Of a DNA stretch of 19,964 bases, positions 13,691 to 19,964 are shown piece after piece (the first letter of the stretch is position 1; each line of letters opens with the position of its first letter). The DNA lies in contig CAMLLU010000087.1 of the NCBI GenBank assembly GCA_946480925.1, positions 1 to 19,964 on the forward strand, read 5' to 3'. A program made the translations under genes and the position numbers. The notes under the pieces are model-generated. The model did no database searches. It saw nothing but the letters and a program-made list of their open reading frames with translations, and was not told the DNA's origin. The DNA is from an uncultured Rivibacter sp. GTDB lineage: Bacteria; Pseudomonadota; Gammaproteobacteria; Burkholderiales; Burkholderiaceae.

Positions 13691-13715
13691 GCGAAGTCAG
13701 GAGCAGCCGCACGAA
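13691..13715 (-). promoter_or_regulatory. PIP box (hrpII box), TTCGT-N15-TTCGC
   Basis: On the minus strand TTCGT (13715-13711) and TTCGC (13695-13691) are exactly 15 bases apart, a perfect PIP box upstream of the AvrRxo1-Arc1 pair. The gap 13716-13861, between this box and the end of the TRAP protein gene, holds nothing else I can recognise. Confidence 0.85.
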
Positions 13716-13861
13716 GAAGCACCGCACTGCAAGCGGGCGGACGTCATGTGGTGGTGCAAGCCCGGCACCGGTGTTGAGCATCACCGGCTTCACTGCGAAG
13801 CACATGGTGCCCGCAGGTCGAGGCTGCAGCGGTATCGGCAGCGCCGGCTTCTCGTCCCGCC

Positions 13862-14854
13862 CTACTGCGCGACGATGGTCAGCAGCTCACCGCGGATCTC
13901 CGGGTCGGCCATGTACTTCTTGTAGATCGGCGAAACGCGGCGCACCAGCGGGCTAGGGTCGAGCACTGTCGTGAACTGCACGCCGCTCTTGGCGGCCTCC
14001 TCGCGCGCGGCGGCCACGCGGCGCTTCCAGAGGTTGCGCATCAGCACCGCTGATTGGTTGCCGGCCTTCGTGAAGGCCACTCGGTCTGCCGGGCTCAGCT
14101 TGTTCCACAGCCTGGTGCTCAGCACCAGCGCTTCGGGCGACACGGTGTGGCCGTCGAGGAAGACGTACTTCGCCACCTTGTAGGCACCGGTGCTGAAGTA
14201 CGAAACCATGTTGCCTTCGGCGCAGTCGATCTTGCCCTGCTCCATGTTCGGGATGATCTCCTTGTACGGAATCACGACGGGCTGTGCGTCGAGCAGCTTG
14301 ACCATCTCGATGTAGACGTCGGACTGCTGCACGCGAATGCGCCGGCCGGCAAGGTCTTGCGTGCGGGCGATAGGCTTGTCGGCGCAGTAGAACGAGCGCA
14401 CGCCGCCGTCATACCAGCCCACCACCACGAAGCCTGCCTCCATGAGCCTGGCCGCGAGCCGCGAGCCGATGGGGCCGTCGAGGTGGCGGAACATGTGCTC
14501 GGCATCGGTGAACAGGAACGGCACGTTGAAGGCCTTGAGGCCGGGCGCCGCTTCCGACAGCGGGCCGGCGTTGAACTCGGCGATGTCGATCTCGCCGGCC
14601 TTGAACATCTGCAGGGCCTTGGGCTGGTCGCCCAGCACGCCGCCGTTGTGGAGCTCGATGCGGTAGCGCCCGCCGGTGGCCTGGGCCACGTTGTCGGCGA
14701 AGCTGCGCATGGCTTCAGACACGGGGTAGTCGTCGGGGTGGATGTTCCACGCCTTCAGCACGGTCTGTGCGAACGCGGTGCCGCCGCACAGAAGCGTCGC
14801 GGCAAGAGCGGCGCGCGCGGCCATGCGCCGCACCGAAAAACGGCTGTCAAACAT
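13862..14854 (-). CDS. TRAP transporter solute-binding protein, DctP family
   Basis: The 330-residue protein has a signal peptide (residues 1-29, ARAALAATLLCGGTAFA before the cut) and the DctP fold: LKAWNIHPDDYPVSEAMRSFA, the ligand-binding Arg region DLAGRRIRVQQSDVYIEMVK (about residues 167-186) with PYKEIIPNMEQGKIDCAEGN (about 197-216), and a C-terminal long helix region. It would bind a carboxylic acid in the periplasm and pass it to a DctQM permease. No dctQ or dctM gene is adjacent: the neighbours are an effector promoter on one side and a lactonase on the other, both separated, so it must work with a permease encoded elsewhere. A GGGAG lies 9 bases before ATG 14854. Confidence 0.93.
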   Translation of the reverse strand: MFDSRFSVRRMAARAALAATLLCGGTAFAQTVLKAWNIHPDDYPVSEAMRSFADNVAQATGGRYRIELHNGGVLGDQPKALQMFKAGEIDIAEFNAGPLSEAAPGLKAFNVPFLFTDAEHMFRHLDGPIGSRLAARLMEAGFVVVGWYDGGVRSFYCADKPIARTQDLAGRRIRVQQSDVYIEMVKLLDAQPVVIPYKEIIPNMEQGKIDCAEGNMVSYFSTGAYKVAKYVFLDGHTVSPEALVLSTRLWNKLSPADRVAFTKAGNQSAVLMRNLWKRRVAAAREEAAKSGVQFTTVLDPSPLVRRVSPIYKKYMADPEIRGELLTIVAQ

Positions 14855-14953
14855 TCAGCAGATCTCCCTGGAGTTGGTTCGCCGCGATCGCTACACCTTT
14901 GTGTGTGCGACACGTGCGTTCGTTGGCGCGAAGTCCGCCGCGCCGTTGCGGTG

Positions 14954-16087
14954 TCACCTCAATTCGATGACCTCTACCCAGTTCGGGTTCTTGCCCACGG
15001 GCAGCGTGGCCGCCGGCGTGAGCCGGCCGGTGGCCGTGTCGATGCGGTAGCTCGTGAGTGAGTTCGAGAGCTGCCCCACGGCCAGCAGCCAGCGGCCAGA
15101 CGGGTCGATCTGGAAGCCGCGCGGCTGCTTCTCGGTGGGCACGTGGCCCAGCAGCGAGAGTTCGCCGCTGGCCGGGTCGACGGACCACATGGCCAGGGTG
15201 CTCGACGTGCGCTCGCTGGTGTAGAGGTGGCGCCCGTCGGGCGTGACGTGCACGTCGGCCGCCCAGGGCTTGCCGCTGAAGCCGGGCGGCAGCGTCGACC
15301 ACGTCTTGCGCAGTGCCAGCGTGCCGGCCTGGGCGTCGTAGTCCAGCAGGTCCACGCCGCCGTCGAGTTCGTTCAGCAGGTAGGCATGGCGGCCGCCGGG
15401 GTGGAAGACGAGGTGCCGCGGCCCGGCCTTGGCGCGCGCGGGCATGGCGGCCTGGGCGTTGGGTTCGAGCTTGCCGGTGGTGGCGTCGAAACGAAGCTGC
15501 ATCACTTCGTCGGAGCCGAGCGTGGTGACGAAGAGGTGCCTGTTGTCGGGGCTGGGCACCGCGGCGTGCGCGTTCTTGCCGGTGGGCAGCACCTGCTGCA
15601 CGGCGCCGGGCCGGCCTTCGGCGTCGAGCGGCGTGACGCTGAGCTTGTGCCCGCCATATGAAGCGGCGAAGAGGAAGCGACCGGTGTAGTCGGCCGCGAT
15701 GTTGGCCATGCTGTCGGGCAGCGCGGCTTGAGCCAGGGGCGTGAGCTGCCCGGTGCGGCCGTCGATGCGAAAGCTCGCCACCGTGTAAGGCTCGGAGCGC
15801 AGCGCGGCATGGAGCGTGCGCTTGTCGGGGCTCAGCGCCAGGGGCATCACGTTGCCGGCCACGGGCACGGTTTGCAGCAGCTTCACGGCCCCGCTGGTGC
15901 GGTCGAGCTCGAGCACCGAGATCTCCTTGCTGTCGGCGTTGGAGACGTAGGCGACGGCAGGTGCGGTGGCGCAGCCTTGCATCAGCAGGCCTGCGAAGGC
16001 CACCACGCACAGCGCGGCCGCCCTTCGCGTGGACGCCGCCTGCTTCTCCATCCCTTGAACGGCAAACCAGGAGATCGAGAACTTCAT
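14954..16087 (-). CDS. Lactonase family beta-propeller lipoprotein (6-phosphogluconolactonase/Pgl-like)
   Basis: The 377-residue protein is a seven-bladed beta-propeller of the lactonase (YbhE/Pgl) family. Blade-like repeats with the pattern LSPDKRTLHAAL, PSPDNRHLFVTT, FHPGGRHAYLLNE, VTPDGRHLYTSE and IDPSGRWLLAVG recur about every 45-50 residues, and the closing GHVPTEKQPRGFQIDPSG region is characteristic. Members hydrolyse lactones such as 6-phosphogluconolactone or act as carboxymuconate cyclase-like enzymes. A hydrophobic segment at about residues 23-36 ending in LLMQGC (Cys39) suggests a lipoprotein, so this copy is probably outside the cytoplasm, unlike Pgl, and may use another substrate. 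AAGGA precedes ATG 16087; a second ATG at 16051 lies nearer the signal sequence. The open frame further upstream is not protein-like. Confidence 0.9.
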   Translation of the reverse strand: MKFSISWFAVQGMEKQAASTRRAAALCVVAFAGLLMQGCATAPAVAYVSNADSKEISVLELDRTSGAVKLLQTVPVAGNVMPLALSPDKRTLHAALRSEPYTVASFRIDGRTGQLTPLAQAALPDSMANIAADYTGRFLFAASYGGHKLSVTPLDAEGRPGAVQQVLPTGKNAHAAVPSPDNRHLFVTTLGSDEVMQLRFDATTGKLEPNAQAAMPARAKAGPRHLVFHPGGRHAYLLNELDGGVDLLDYDAQAGTLALRKTWSTLPPGFSGKPWAADVHVTPDGRHLYTSERTSSTLAMWSVDPASGELSLLGHVPTEKQPRGFQIDPSGRWLLAVGQLSNSLTSYRIDTATGRLTPAATLPVGKNPNWVEVIELR

Positions 16088-16249
16088 GCGTTTTCCTTCG
16101 TTGTTGAGTTCGCGGGCCGCGCCGAGCCGCGGCATTCTGCCCTGCGGGCGGCATGGCCGGCTTTCGATCACCTGTCCGGCCGGCCGCCACCTCTGGCCTG
16201 CGGCGGCCGCGCATTCTGCACGGTACAGGCGACCTTCCTGTGCAGAAAA

Positions 16250-16272
16250 TCGCGGCGAAGCCATCGCCGCGA
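16250..16272. repeat. Perfect 9-base inverted repeat between divergent lipoprotein genes
   Basis: TCGCGGCGA (16250-16258) and TCGCCGCGA (16264-16272) form a perfect stem with a 5-base loop, 48 bases before the DUF2799 gene and in the 233-base divergent gap. On the minus strand the stem is followed by TTTT, so it could end antisense transcription; as an operator or 5'-leader hairpin it would act on the plus-strand gene. The rest of the gap has two copies of GCATTCTGC (16132 and 16211) and no clear promoter. Confidence 0.5.
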
Positions 16273-16320
16273 AGGCACTTCGGGACGACAAGGCGCACCA
16301 CCCTCGACACGGACGACGAA

Positions 16321-17004
16321 ATGACTGACAAGTCCCTCTCCCGCGCACTGTGCGCCGGGCTGTTCATGGCCACCGCGGTGCTGGCAGGCTGCAGCGTCAT
16401 GAGCAAGGACGATTGCGCGAAAGCCAACTGGCGCGAGCTCGGCCGGCAAGACGCCGAGCGCGGCCATGAGAGCCAGGCCCGATTCAACCAGCGGGCCCAG
16501 GCCTGCACCAAGGCCGGTGTGGGCCGGCCCGACCCGTCTGAATACATGGCAGGCCACGCGGTCGGCCAGACCACCTACTGCACCGCCGCGCTGGGCCGCG
16601 CCGACGCCTTGGGAGGCCTGCCCCCTTCTGCCGTGTGCCGGGTGCAGATTGCCGAGCAGGCCTACCGCGCCGGCTACGACGACGCACTGCAGCGCTTCTG
16701 CACGGCCAAGGGCGGCTTCGACTATGGCCGCAAGGGCGGCACCTACCGCAACACCTGCCCACCCGATTGGGCAGACGCGTTCGAGACCGGCTACCGCCTG
16801 GGCCACGAGATCGACGAGCTGAACCGCCGCCTCGTGCAGATCGACAGGCAGCGCGCGGACGAGCGCAAGATCCTGTCCGACCCCAAAAGCACGCCCGGTG
16901 ACCGTGCCGCTGCCAACCGCCGCCTGGGGCAGCTCGATGGCGACGAAGCCGCGGTGCGCCAGATGATCCGCCAGGCTGAAATCACAGGACTGTCGATCAA
17001 GTAG
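16321..17004 (+). CDS. DUF2799 family lipoprotein
   Basis: The 227-residue protein has a lipoprotein signal peptide with lipobox LAGC (Cys24). The mature part begins CAKANWRELGRQDAERG, then HESQARFNQRAQAC, YMAGHAVGQTTYCTAALGRADALGG and a second half with YRAGYDDALQRFCTAKGGFDYGRKGGTYRNTC, the paired Cys and G-x-x-x-G/W-x-x-x-G-x-x-D-G-x-x-G pattern of DUF2799. A charged coiled-coil-like tail follows (about residues 158-220). The function is unknown; the four or more conserved Cys suggest disulphides in the periplasm. It is divergent from the lactonase gene and converges on the histidine phosphatase gene, 32 bases away. The ATG at 16321 has only a weak purine-rich upstream stretch. Confidence 0.9.
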   Translation: MTDKSLSRALCAGLFMATAVLAGCSVMSKDDCAKANWRELGRQDAERGHESQARFNQRAQACTKAGVGRPDPSEYMAGHAVGQTTYCTAALGRADALGGLPPSAVCRVQIAEQAYRAGYDDALQRFCTAKGGFDYGRKGGTYRNTCPPDWADAFETGYRLGHEIDELNRRLVQIDRQRADERKILSDPKSTPGDRAAANRRLGQLDGDEAAVRQMIRQAEITGLSIK

Positions 17005-17036
17005 CAGGCGCCCCCGCGGGCTGCACGGCCGGAGCC

Positions 17037-17651
17037 TCACGGCATGACCTGCCCCACCACCTGCAGCCCCTGGCCAATCTTGCGCACCACGATGCCCTCG
17101 CCCGACGCGGTGGACTCGCCCGTGATGGCCGAGATGGTGGCCTGGTGAGAGAACACCAACAGCGCGCCGGGTGGGTGTTGCGGCGCGGCCCAGCGCAGCA
17201 GCAAGGCCCGTGCGGCAGCAACCTGCGCAGCGCCTTCTTCGTGGCGGCCGAACAGCGAGTTGAAGGCCGGCTCGTCGCGCACCTGGGCACCGGGAAAGGC
17301 CAGCGTGGCCGTCTCCCGCGCACGGCACCACTGCGAGCTCCACACCGCGACCACACGCACGCCTTGAGCGCGAAAGCGCTCGCCGATGCGCCGTGCCTGC
17401 TGGCGGCCCGCTTCGCTGAGGTTGCGCTGGGTGCTGCAATCGCCCAGCTTGAAGTTGGGCGGGTCGCCCACGCCCGGTGCTTCGGCGTGGCGAAACAGCA
17501 CCATGGTGCCGGGCTGGCGCACCAGCGTCCACACGGCGGCGTCGTCAGGCTCGGTTGCCGCGGCTTGAGCGAAGGCCGCCTTCCACCCGACGAGGCCCAG
17601 GCCTGCGGCCCATGCGCAGGCTTGGCGTCTCGTGGCGAATTGCTTGGCCAT
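17037..17651 (-). CDS. Histidine phosphatase superfamily protein, exported
   Basis: The 204-residue protein shows the branch-two-like histidine phosphatase core: TMVLFRHAEAPG at 49-60 with the Arg54-His55 catalytic pair, the RNLSEAGRQQARRIGERFR segment (76-94), a phosphate-pocket Arg in SSQWCRARETA (105-115), Glu127 as the likely proton donor in DEPAFNS, and the second His169 in LLVFSHQATISAITG. An N-terminal TRRQACAWAAGLGLVGW stretch with twin Arg resembles a Tat signal peptide, ending near AFAQAA, so the enzyme is probably periplasmic. Similar proteins are phosphatases of unknown substrate. The gene converges on the DUF2799 gene with a 32-base gap and no clear shared terminator. Confidence 0.92.
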   Translation of the reverse strand: MAKQFATRRQACAWAAGLGLVGWKAAFAQAAATEPDDAAVWTLVRQPGTMVLFRHAEAPGVGDPPNFKLGDCSTQRNLSEAGRQQARRIGERFRAQGVRVVAVWSSQWCRARETATLAFPGAQVRDEPAFNSLFGRHEEGAAQVAAARALLLRWAAPQHPPGALLVFSHQATISAITGESTASGEGIVVRKIGQGLQVVGQVMP

Positions 17652-17782
17652 GGTGAGCCGCCATCATGAACTGCATGGGCTCAGGCCGCCAGCTGCAACG
17701 CTCGTGCTTCCACTGACGTAGCCCCACTTCCTCGATGACCGCAGCGGTGGCTGCGTTGGACAGCGGAGGCAAGACGGCCTGC

Positions 17783-18529
17783 CTAGGCGTGCAGCGCAGA
17801 CCGTGCCGTCGGGGCCAGGTACATGCGCTGCGGCGCCTTGAGCTGCCAGCGCGACAACGCGGCCTCGATGCGGCGCCGGCAATCGTCGACCACGGGGTCG
17901 GAAGGCAGGCGGCCCGAGGCGAACAGGGCAAGACACACGAGCACGCTCTCCCCTTCGCGCACCGGCAGCTTCGGGAAGTTGTTGGCGGTTGCCTCGGTGA
18001 CGTACCAGCCCTGCTGCAGCACGCCTGCGGCGCGGATCTCCGGGGCCAGCTGATCCCTGCAGTGCGCGGCCAGTTCGGGCGAGTCCGGTGCCTGCGGGTC
18101 GAGGTTGAAGACCAGCGCCAGCAGCAAGCCTCGAGCAGGCTCGGTGGCGCCAACCGGCGCCCGCTCGCCCGCCGTGGCCAGCGCCGCGCCGGGCCAGGCG
18201 GGCTTGAGCAGCAGCACGTCGTCCGAATCGAGCATCGTGGCGTTGGCCGCGTTTCGGTGCGCTGCCCACACCGGCCCGCCATAGAAGGCCTGCAGGCCTG
18301 CGCCGCGCGAAGACATGTCGGCGAAGCCTCGCAACCACACGAACCTGTCGGGGCGCTCGAGGTCACGAAACTGGCCGATCACCTGCATGCCCACGCATTC
18401 CTGCGTCTCGACGAATTCGCGGTCGAACAGGCTGACCAGCGTGTCGGTGTGGCCCGGATGGAGCGTGTACTGGCGCAGCTCGACGACGTGGCAGTGTTCG
18501 GCGGGTGGGGCGGTGGAGAGGTCGGGCAT
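17783..18529 (-). CDS. NIPSNAP family protein
   Basis: The 248-residue cytoplasmic protein shows the NIPSNAP pattern, a ferredoxin-like alpha/beta domain related to antibiotic monooxygenases: VVELRQYTLHPGHTDTLVSL, then QECVGMQVIGQFRDLERPD, FVWLRGFADMSSR, and LQAFYGGPVWAAHRNAAN. The C-terminal half (about 130-248) is a second, weaker domain of the same type. The function is unknown. The start is the ATG at 18529, which places the first strand of the domain near the N-terminus; the open frame runs to 18739 but the extra part is Arg/Ser-rich and not protein-like. The 131 bases between its stop and the next gene hold nothing visible. Confidence 0.9.
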   Translation of the reverse strand: MPDLSTAPPAEHCHVVELRQYTLHPGHTDTLVSLFDREFVETQECVGMQVIGQFRDLERPDRFVWLRGFADMSSRGAGLQAFYGGPVWAAHRNAANATMLDSDDVLLLKPAWPGAALATAGERAPVGATEPARGLLLALVFNLDPQAPDSPELAAHCRDQLAPEIRAAGVLQQGWYVTEATANNFPKLPVREGESVLVCLALFASGRLPSDPVVDDCRRRIEAALSRWQLKAPQRMYLAPTARSALHA

Positions 18530-18573
18530 GGGGTTGTGGTAGCGGTGGGGTGCGGGGACTGTGCGGGGGGAAT

Positions 18574-18590
18574 AGGTCGGAACCCGACCT
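18574..18590. repeat. Inverted repeat upstream of the NIPSNAP gene
   Basis: AGGTCGG and CCGACCT form a perfect 7-base inverted repeat around a 3-base centre (AAC), 45 bases before ATG 18529. Its position fits an operator for that gene. Confidence 0.45.
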
Positions 18591-18615
18591 GATTCGGGTG
18601 TTGTCGGTATTGCGG

Positions 18616-18639
18616 AGGTCCGCTGCAGGCTGCGGACCT
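18616..18639. repeat. Inverted repeat between NIPSNAP and integrase genes
   Basis: AGGTCCGC and GCGGACCT form a perfect 8-base stem with an 8-base loop, 69 bases beyond the integrase stop. No T-run is present on the minus strand, so a classical terminator is not supported. Confidence 0.45.
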
Positions 18640-18707
18640 TCGCGGCAGCGACGCTCAAGTGTGCGATCGATCCGGAGTGGACGTTGGCCAACGGCCGCTT
18701 TGCGAAC

Positions 18708-19778
18708 TCAGAACTGATCCAACGGACTGCGCACGCCACGCCCGCCGCGGTTGAGCACGTGCGTGTAGACCATGGTGGTCTTCACATCGCTATGCCCCAG
18801 CAGTTCCTGCACCGTGCGGATGTCATAGCCGGCCTGCAGCATGTGCGTGGCGAACGAATGCCGCAGCACGTGGGGTGAACAAGGCTTGATGATGCGCGCG
18901 CGCCTGGCGGCGCCGGCCACCGCCTTCTGGATCGAGGCCTCATGCAGGTGGTGACGGCGCTCGACACCCTGGCGCGGATCCACGGATCGGGTCGTGCTGG
19001 GAAACACCCACTGCCAGCCCCACGTGCGTGGCGCATTCGGGTACTTCACCGCCAGCGCATCCGGCAGCCAGACCGCACCGAAGCCGGCATCCAGGTCGCG
19101 CTCATGCAGCACCTTGGCGCGCCCGAGCTGTTCCTTCAGCGGCAGCAACAGGTTCTCCGGCAACACGGTCACCCGGTCCTTGGCGCCCTTGCCGCTGCGC
19201 ACCACCAACTCGCGCCGCTCGAAGTCCACGTCCTTCACCCGCAGCCGCAAGCCCTCGAGCAAGCGCATGCCGGTGCCGTACAGCAGCGCGGCTACCAGCC
19301 AGCTCGTGCCATTCAACTCGTGCAGCAGCGCTCGCGCCTCCGTCGGCGTCAGCACCGGCAAACGATCCCGGTTCTTCGCCCCGACGATCTCGTCCAGCCA
19401 TGGCAACTGGACCCCGAGCACCTCCTTGTACAGGAACAGCAGTGCCGACTTGGCCTGGTTCTGTGTGGCGGCGGCCACCCCACGCTCAGTCGCCAAGTGG
19501 GTCAGGAACGCCTCCACCTCGGCAGCACCCATCGATTCGGGATGACGTTTGCCGTGGAACAGGATGAAGCGCCAGGCCCAATCCACGTAGGTGTCCTCGG
19601 TGCGGATCGAGTAGTGCCGCAAGCGGATGGCATCGCGCACGCGGTCGAGCAGACGACGCGGGGCAGCCGCGGAGTTCGTCTCGCCGCAAGGCTCGACTCC
19701 CCCGGAAGGGGGCAATGACGGCGTGGCCGCACTCGTATGATCGCGAGCCGTGGGGGCGGAAGTCGTGAAACGATTCAT
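18708..19778 (-). CDS. intI: Integron integrase (tyrosine recombinase IntI)
   Basis: The 356-residue tyrosine recombinase is close in plan to IntI1. The N-terminal SAM-like domain reads [20 protein letters not shown] and [19 protein letters not shown]. The catalytic residues are all present: Arg172 ([11 protein letters not shown]), Lys197 (SGKGAKDR), His303 and Arg306 ([14 protein letters not shown]), His329 (LLGHSD) and Tyr338 ([11 protein letters not shown]). The extra helix found only in integron integrases is seen as [20 protein letters not shown] followed by WGWQWVFPS, which separates it from XerC/D. It would catalyse attI x attC cassette insertion. ATG 19778 gives a length near IntI1 plus a 20-residue extension; ATG 19814 is an alternative with a GGGGG upstream. 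Transcription runs away from the attI side, as in other integrons. No LexA box was seen. Confidence 0.95.
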   Translation of the reverse strand: MNRFTTSAPTARDHTSAATPSLPPSGGVEPCGETNSAAAPRRLLDRVRDAIRLRHYSIRTEDTYVDWAWRFILFHGKRHPESMGAAEVEAFLTHLATERGVAAATQNQAKSALLFLYKEVLGVQLPWLDEIVGAKNRDRLPVLTPTEARALLHELNGTSWLVAALLYGTGMRLLEGLRLRVKDVDFERRELVVRSGKGAKDRVTVLPENLLLPLKEQLGRAKVLHERDLDAGFGAVWLPDALAVKYPNAPRTWGWQWVFPSTTRSVDPRQGVERRHHLHEASIQKAVAGAARRARIIKPCSPHVLRHSFATHMLQAGYDIRTVQELLGHSDVKTTMVYTHVLNRGGRGVRSPLDQF

Positions 19779-19787
19779 CCGCCGGAA

Positions 19788-19802
19788 TTTAGGCGGCCTA
19801 AA
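19788..19802. promoter_or_regulatory. Palindrome upstream of the integrase gene
   Basis: TTTAGG-CGG-CCTAAA is a perfect 6-base inverted repeat whose edge lies 9 bases before ATG 19778. It is placed to act as an operator or as part of the intI promoter/leader. Confidence 0.4.
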
Positions 19803-19832
19803 CCGCCAGTGCATCGCCCCCGAAGGGGAGAG

Positions 19833-19855
19833 ATGCCCCCTACTTCAAGGGGCAT
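19833..19855. repeat. Hairpin between intI and the attI core
   Basis: ATGCCCC (19833-19839) and GGGGCAT (19849-19855) form a perfect 7-base stem with a 9-base loop. A smaller CCCC-GAA-GGGG stem lies just before it (19818-19828). Confidence 0.4.
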
Positions 19856-19889
19856 GAGGGAGAACCGATGATCAGTATCGAAGCGATTA

Positions 19890-19935
19890 GGCCGAAGCAG
19901 TCTGCTCAAGCCGTTCGGCCCAATTGACGTTGAAC
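19890..19935 (+). other. Probable attI recombination site
   Basis: GTTGAAC at 19929-19935 fits the integron core site GTTRRRY. It lies 150 bases upstream of the integrase start, on the side and in the orientation expected for attI. Before it are GGCCGAA (19890-19896) and TTCGGCC (19914-19920), a perfect 7-base inverted repeat. No RYYYAAC box with matching L boxes is seen upstream, so attI is favoured over attC. The integration point would be between G and T of the core. Confidence 0.55.
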
Positions 19936-19954
19936 TAAACCGCTGCCGCGGTGG

Positions 19955-19964
19955 ATGAACTCGA
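19955..19964 (+). CDS. Possible start of the first gene cassette ORF, cut by the window end
   Basis: An ATG (ATGAACTCGA) lies 20 bases after the attI core, where the first cassette gene normally begins. Only ten bases are visible. Confidence 0.25.

Noticed and set aside
14847..16574. 575-codon minus-strand open frame over the lactonase gene
   Set aside because: Its product is Arg/Ala-rich low-complexity sequence; the lactonase in the other frame has clear propeller repeats, a lipobox and a ribosome binding site.
1..19964. CRISPR arrays, tRNA or rRNA genes, insertion sequences
   Set aside because: No regularly spaced repeats, tRNA-like cloverleafs, rRNA segments or transposase genes were seen by eye.

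Overview
The window is high-GC DNA with a strong C/G preference at third codon positions. Its gene content (DmdC-like acyl-CoA dehydrogenase, solitary TRAP binding protein, DUF2799 lipoprotein, integron integrase, Hrp-type promoter boxes) points to a betaproteobacterium of the order Burkholderiales, probably plant- or host-associated. The genus cannot be fixed from sequence alone.

Layout. 1-1057: end of an acyl-CoA dehydrogenase gene, then a MarR regulator. 1171-2896: a Raf-kinase-inhibitor-like (YbhB/PEBP) gene with a chimeric N-terminus, divergent from a GlxA/FtrA-type AraC regulator. 2971-4463: a putative type III effector of the HopX/XopE/RipE1 type with a likely 3' frameshift. 4520-5160: a SUKH (SMI1/KNR4) protein and a small unknown ORF. 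5379-7965: a compact type VI secretion effector cassette (PAAR, DUF4123 chaperone, small co-chaperone candidate, Tox-REase-5 nuclease toxin, Imm52 immunity protein) in the gene order of the Pseudomonas TseT locus. 8013-10272: a large putative type III effector with a ShET2/EspL-like cysteine protease triad and helical repeats. 10469-11978: a six-helix membrane protein converging on a ParB-like protein. 12067-13715: an AvrRxo1 (XopAJ)-like zeta-type kinase effector with its 98-residue Arc1-like antitoxin/chaperone. 13862-18529: ordinary chromosomal genes (TRAP binding protein, beta-propeller lactonase, DUF2799 lipoprotein, histidine phosphatase, NIPSNAP protein). 18708-19964: an integron integrase with a probable attI site and the first bases of a cassette.

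The most informative signal is regulatory. Each of the three type III effector candidates is preceded by a perfect plant-inducible-promoter (PIP / hrpII) box, TTCGB-N15-TTCGB, with a YANNNT -10 element 30 or 31 bases further on. This links three unrelated and dispersed genes into one predicted HrpX/HrpB regulon and implies that the genome carries an Hrp2-type type III secretion system, although no structural hrp gene lies here. The region thus combines host-directed type III effectors with an antibacterial type VI effector/immunity cassette lying between two of them, next to an integron platform.
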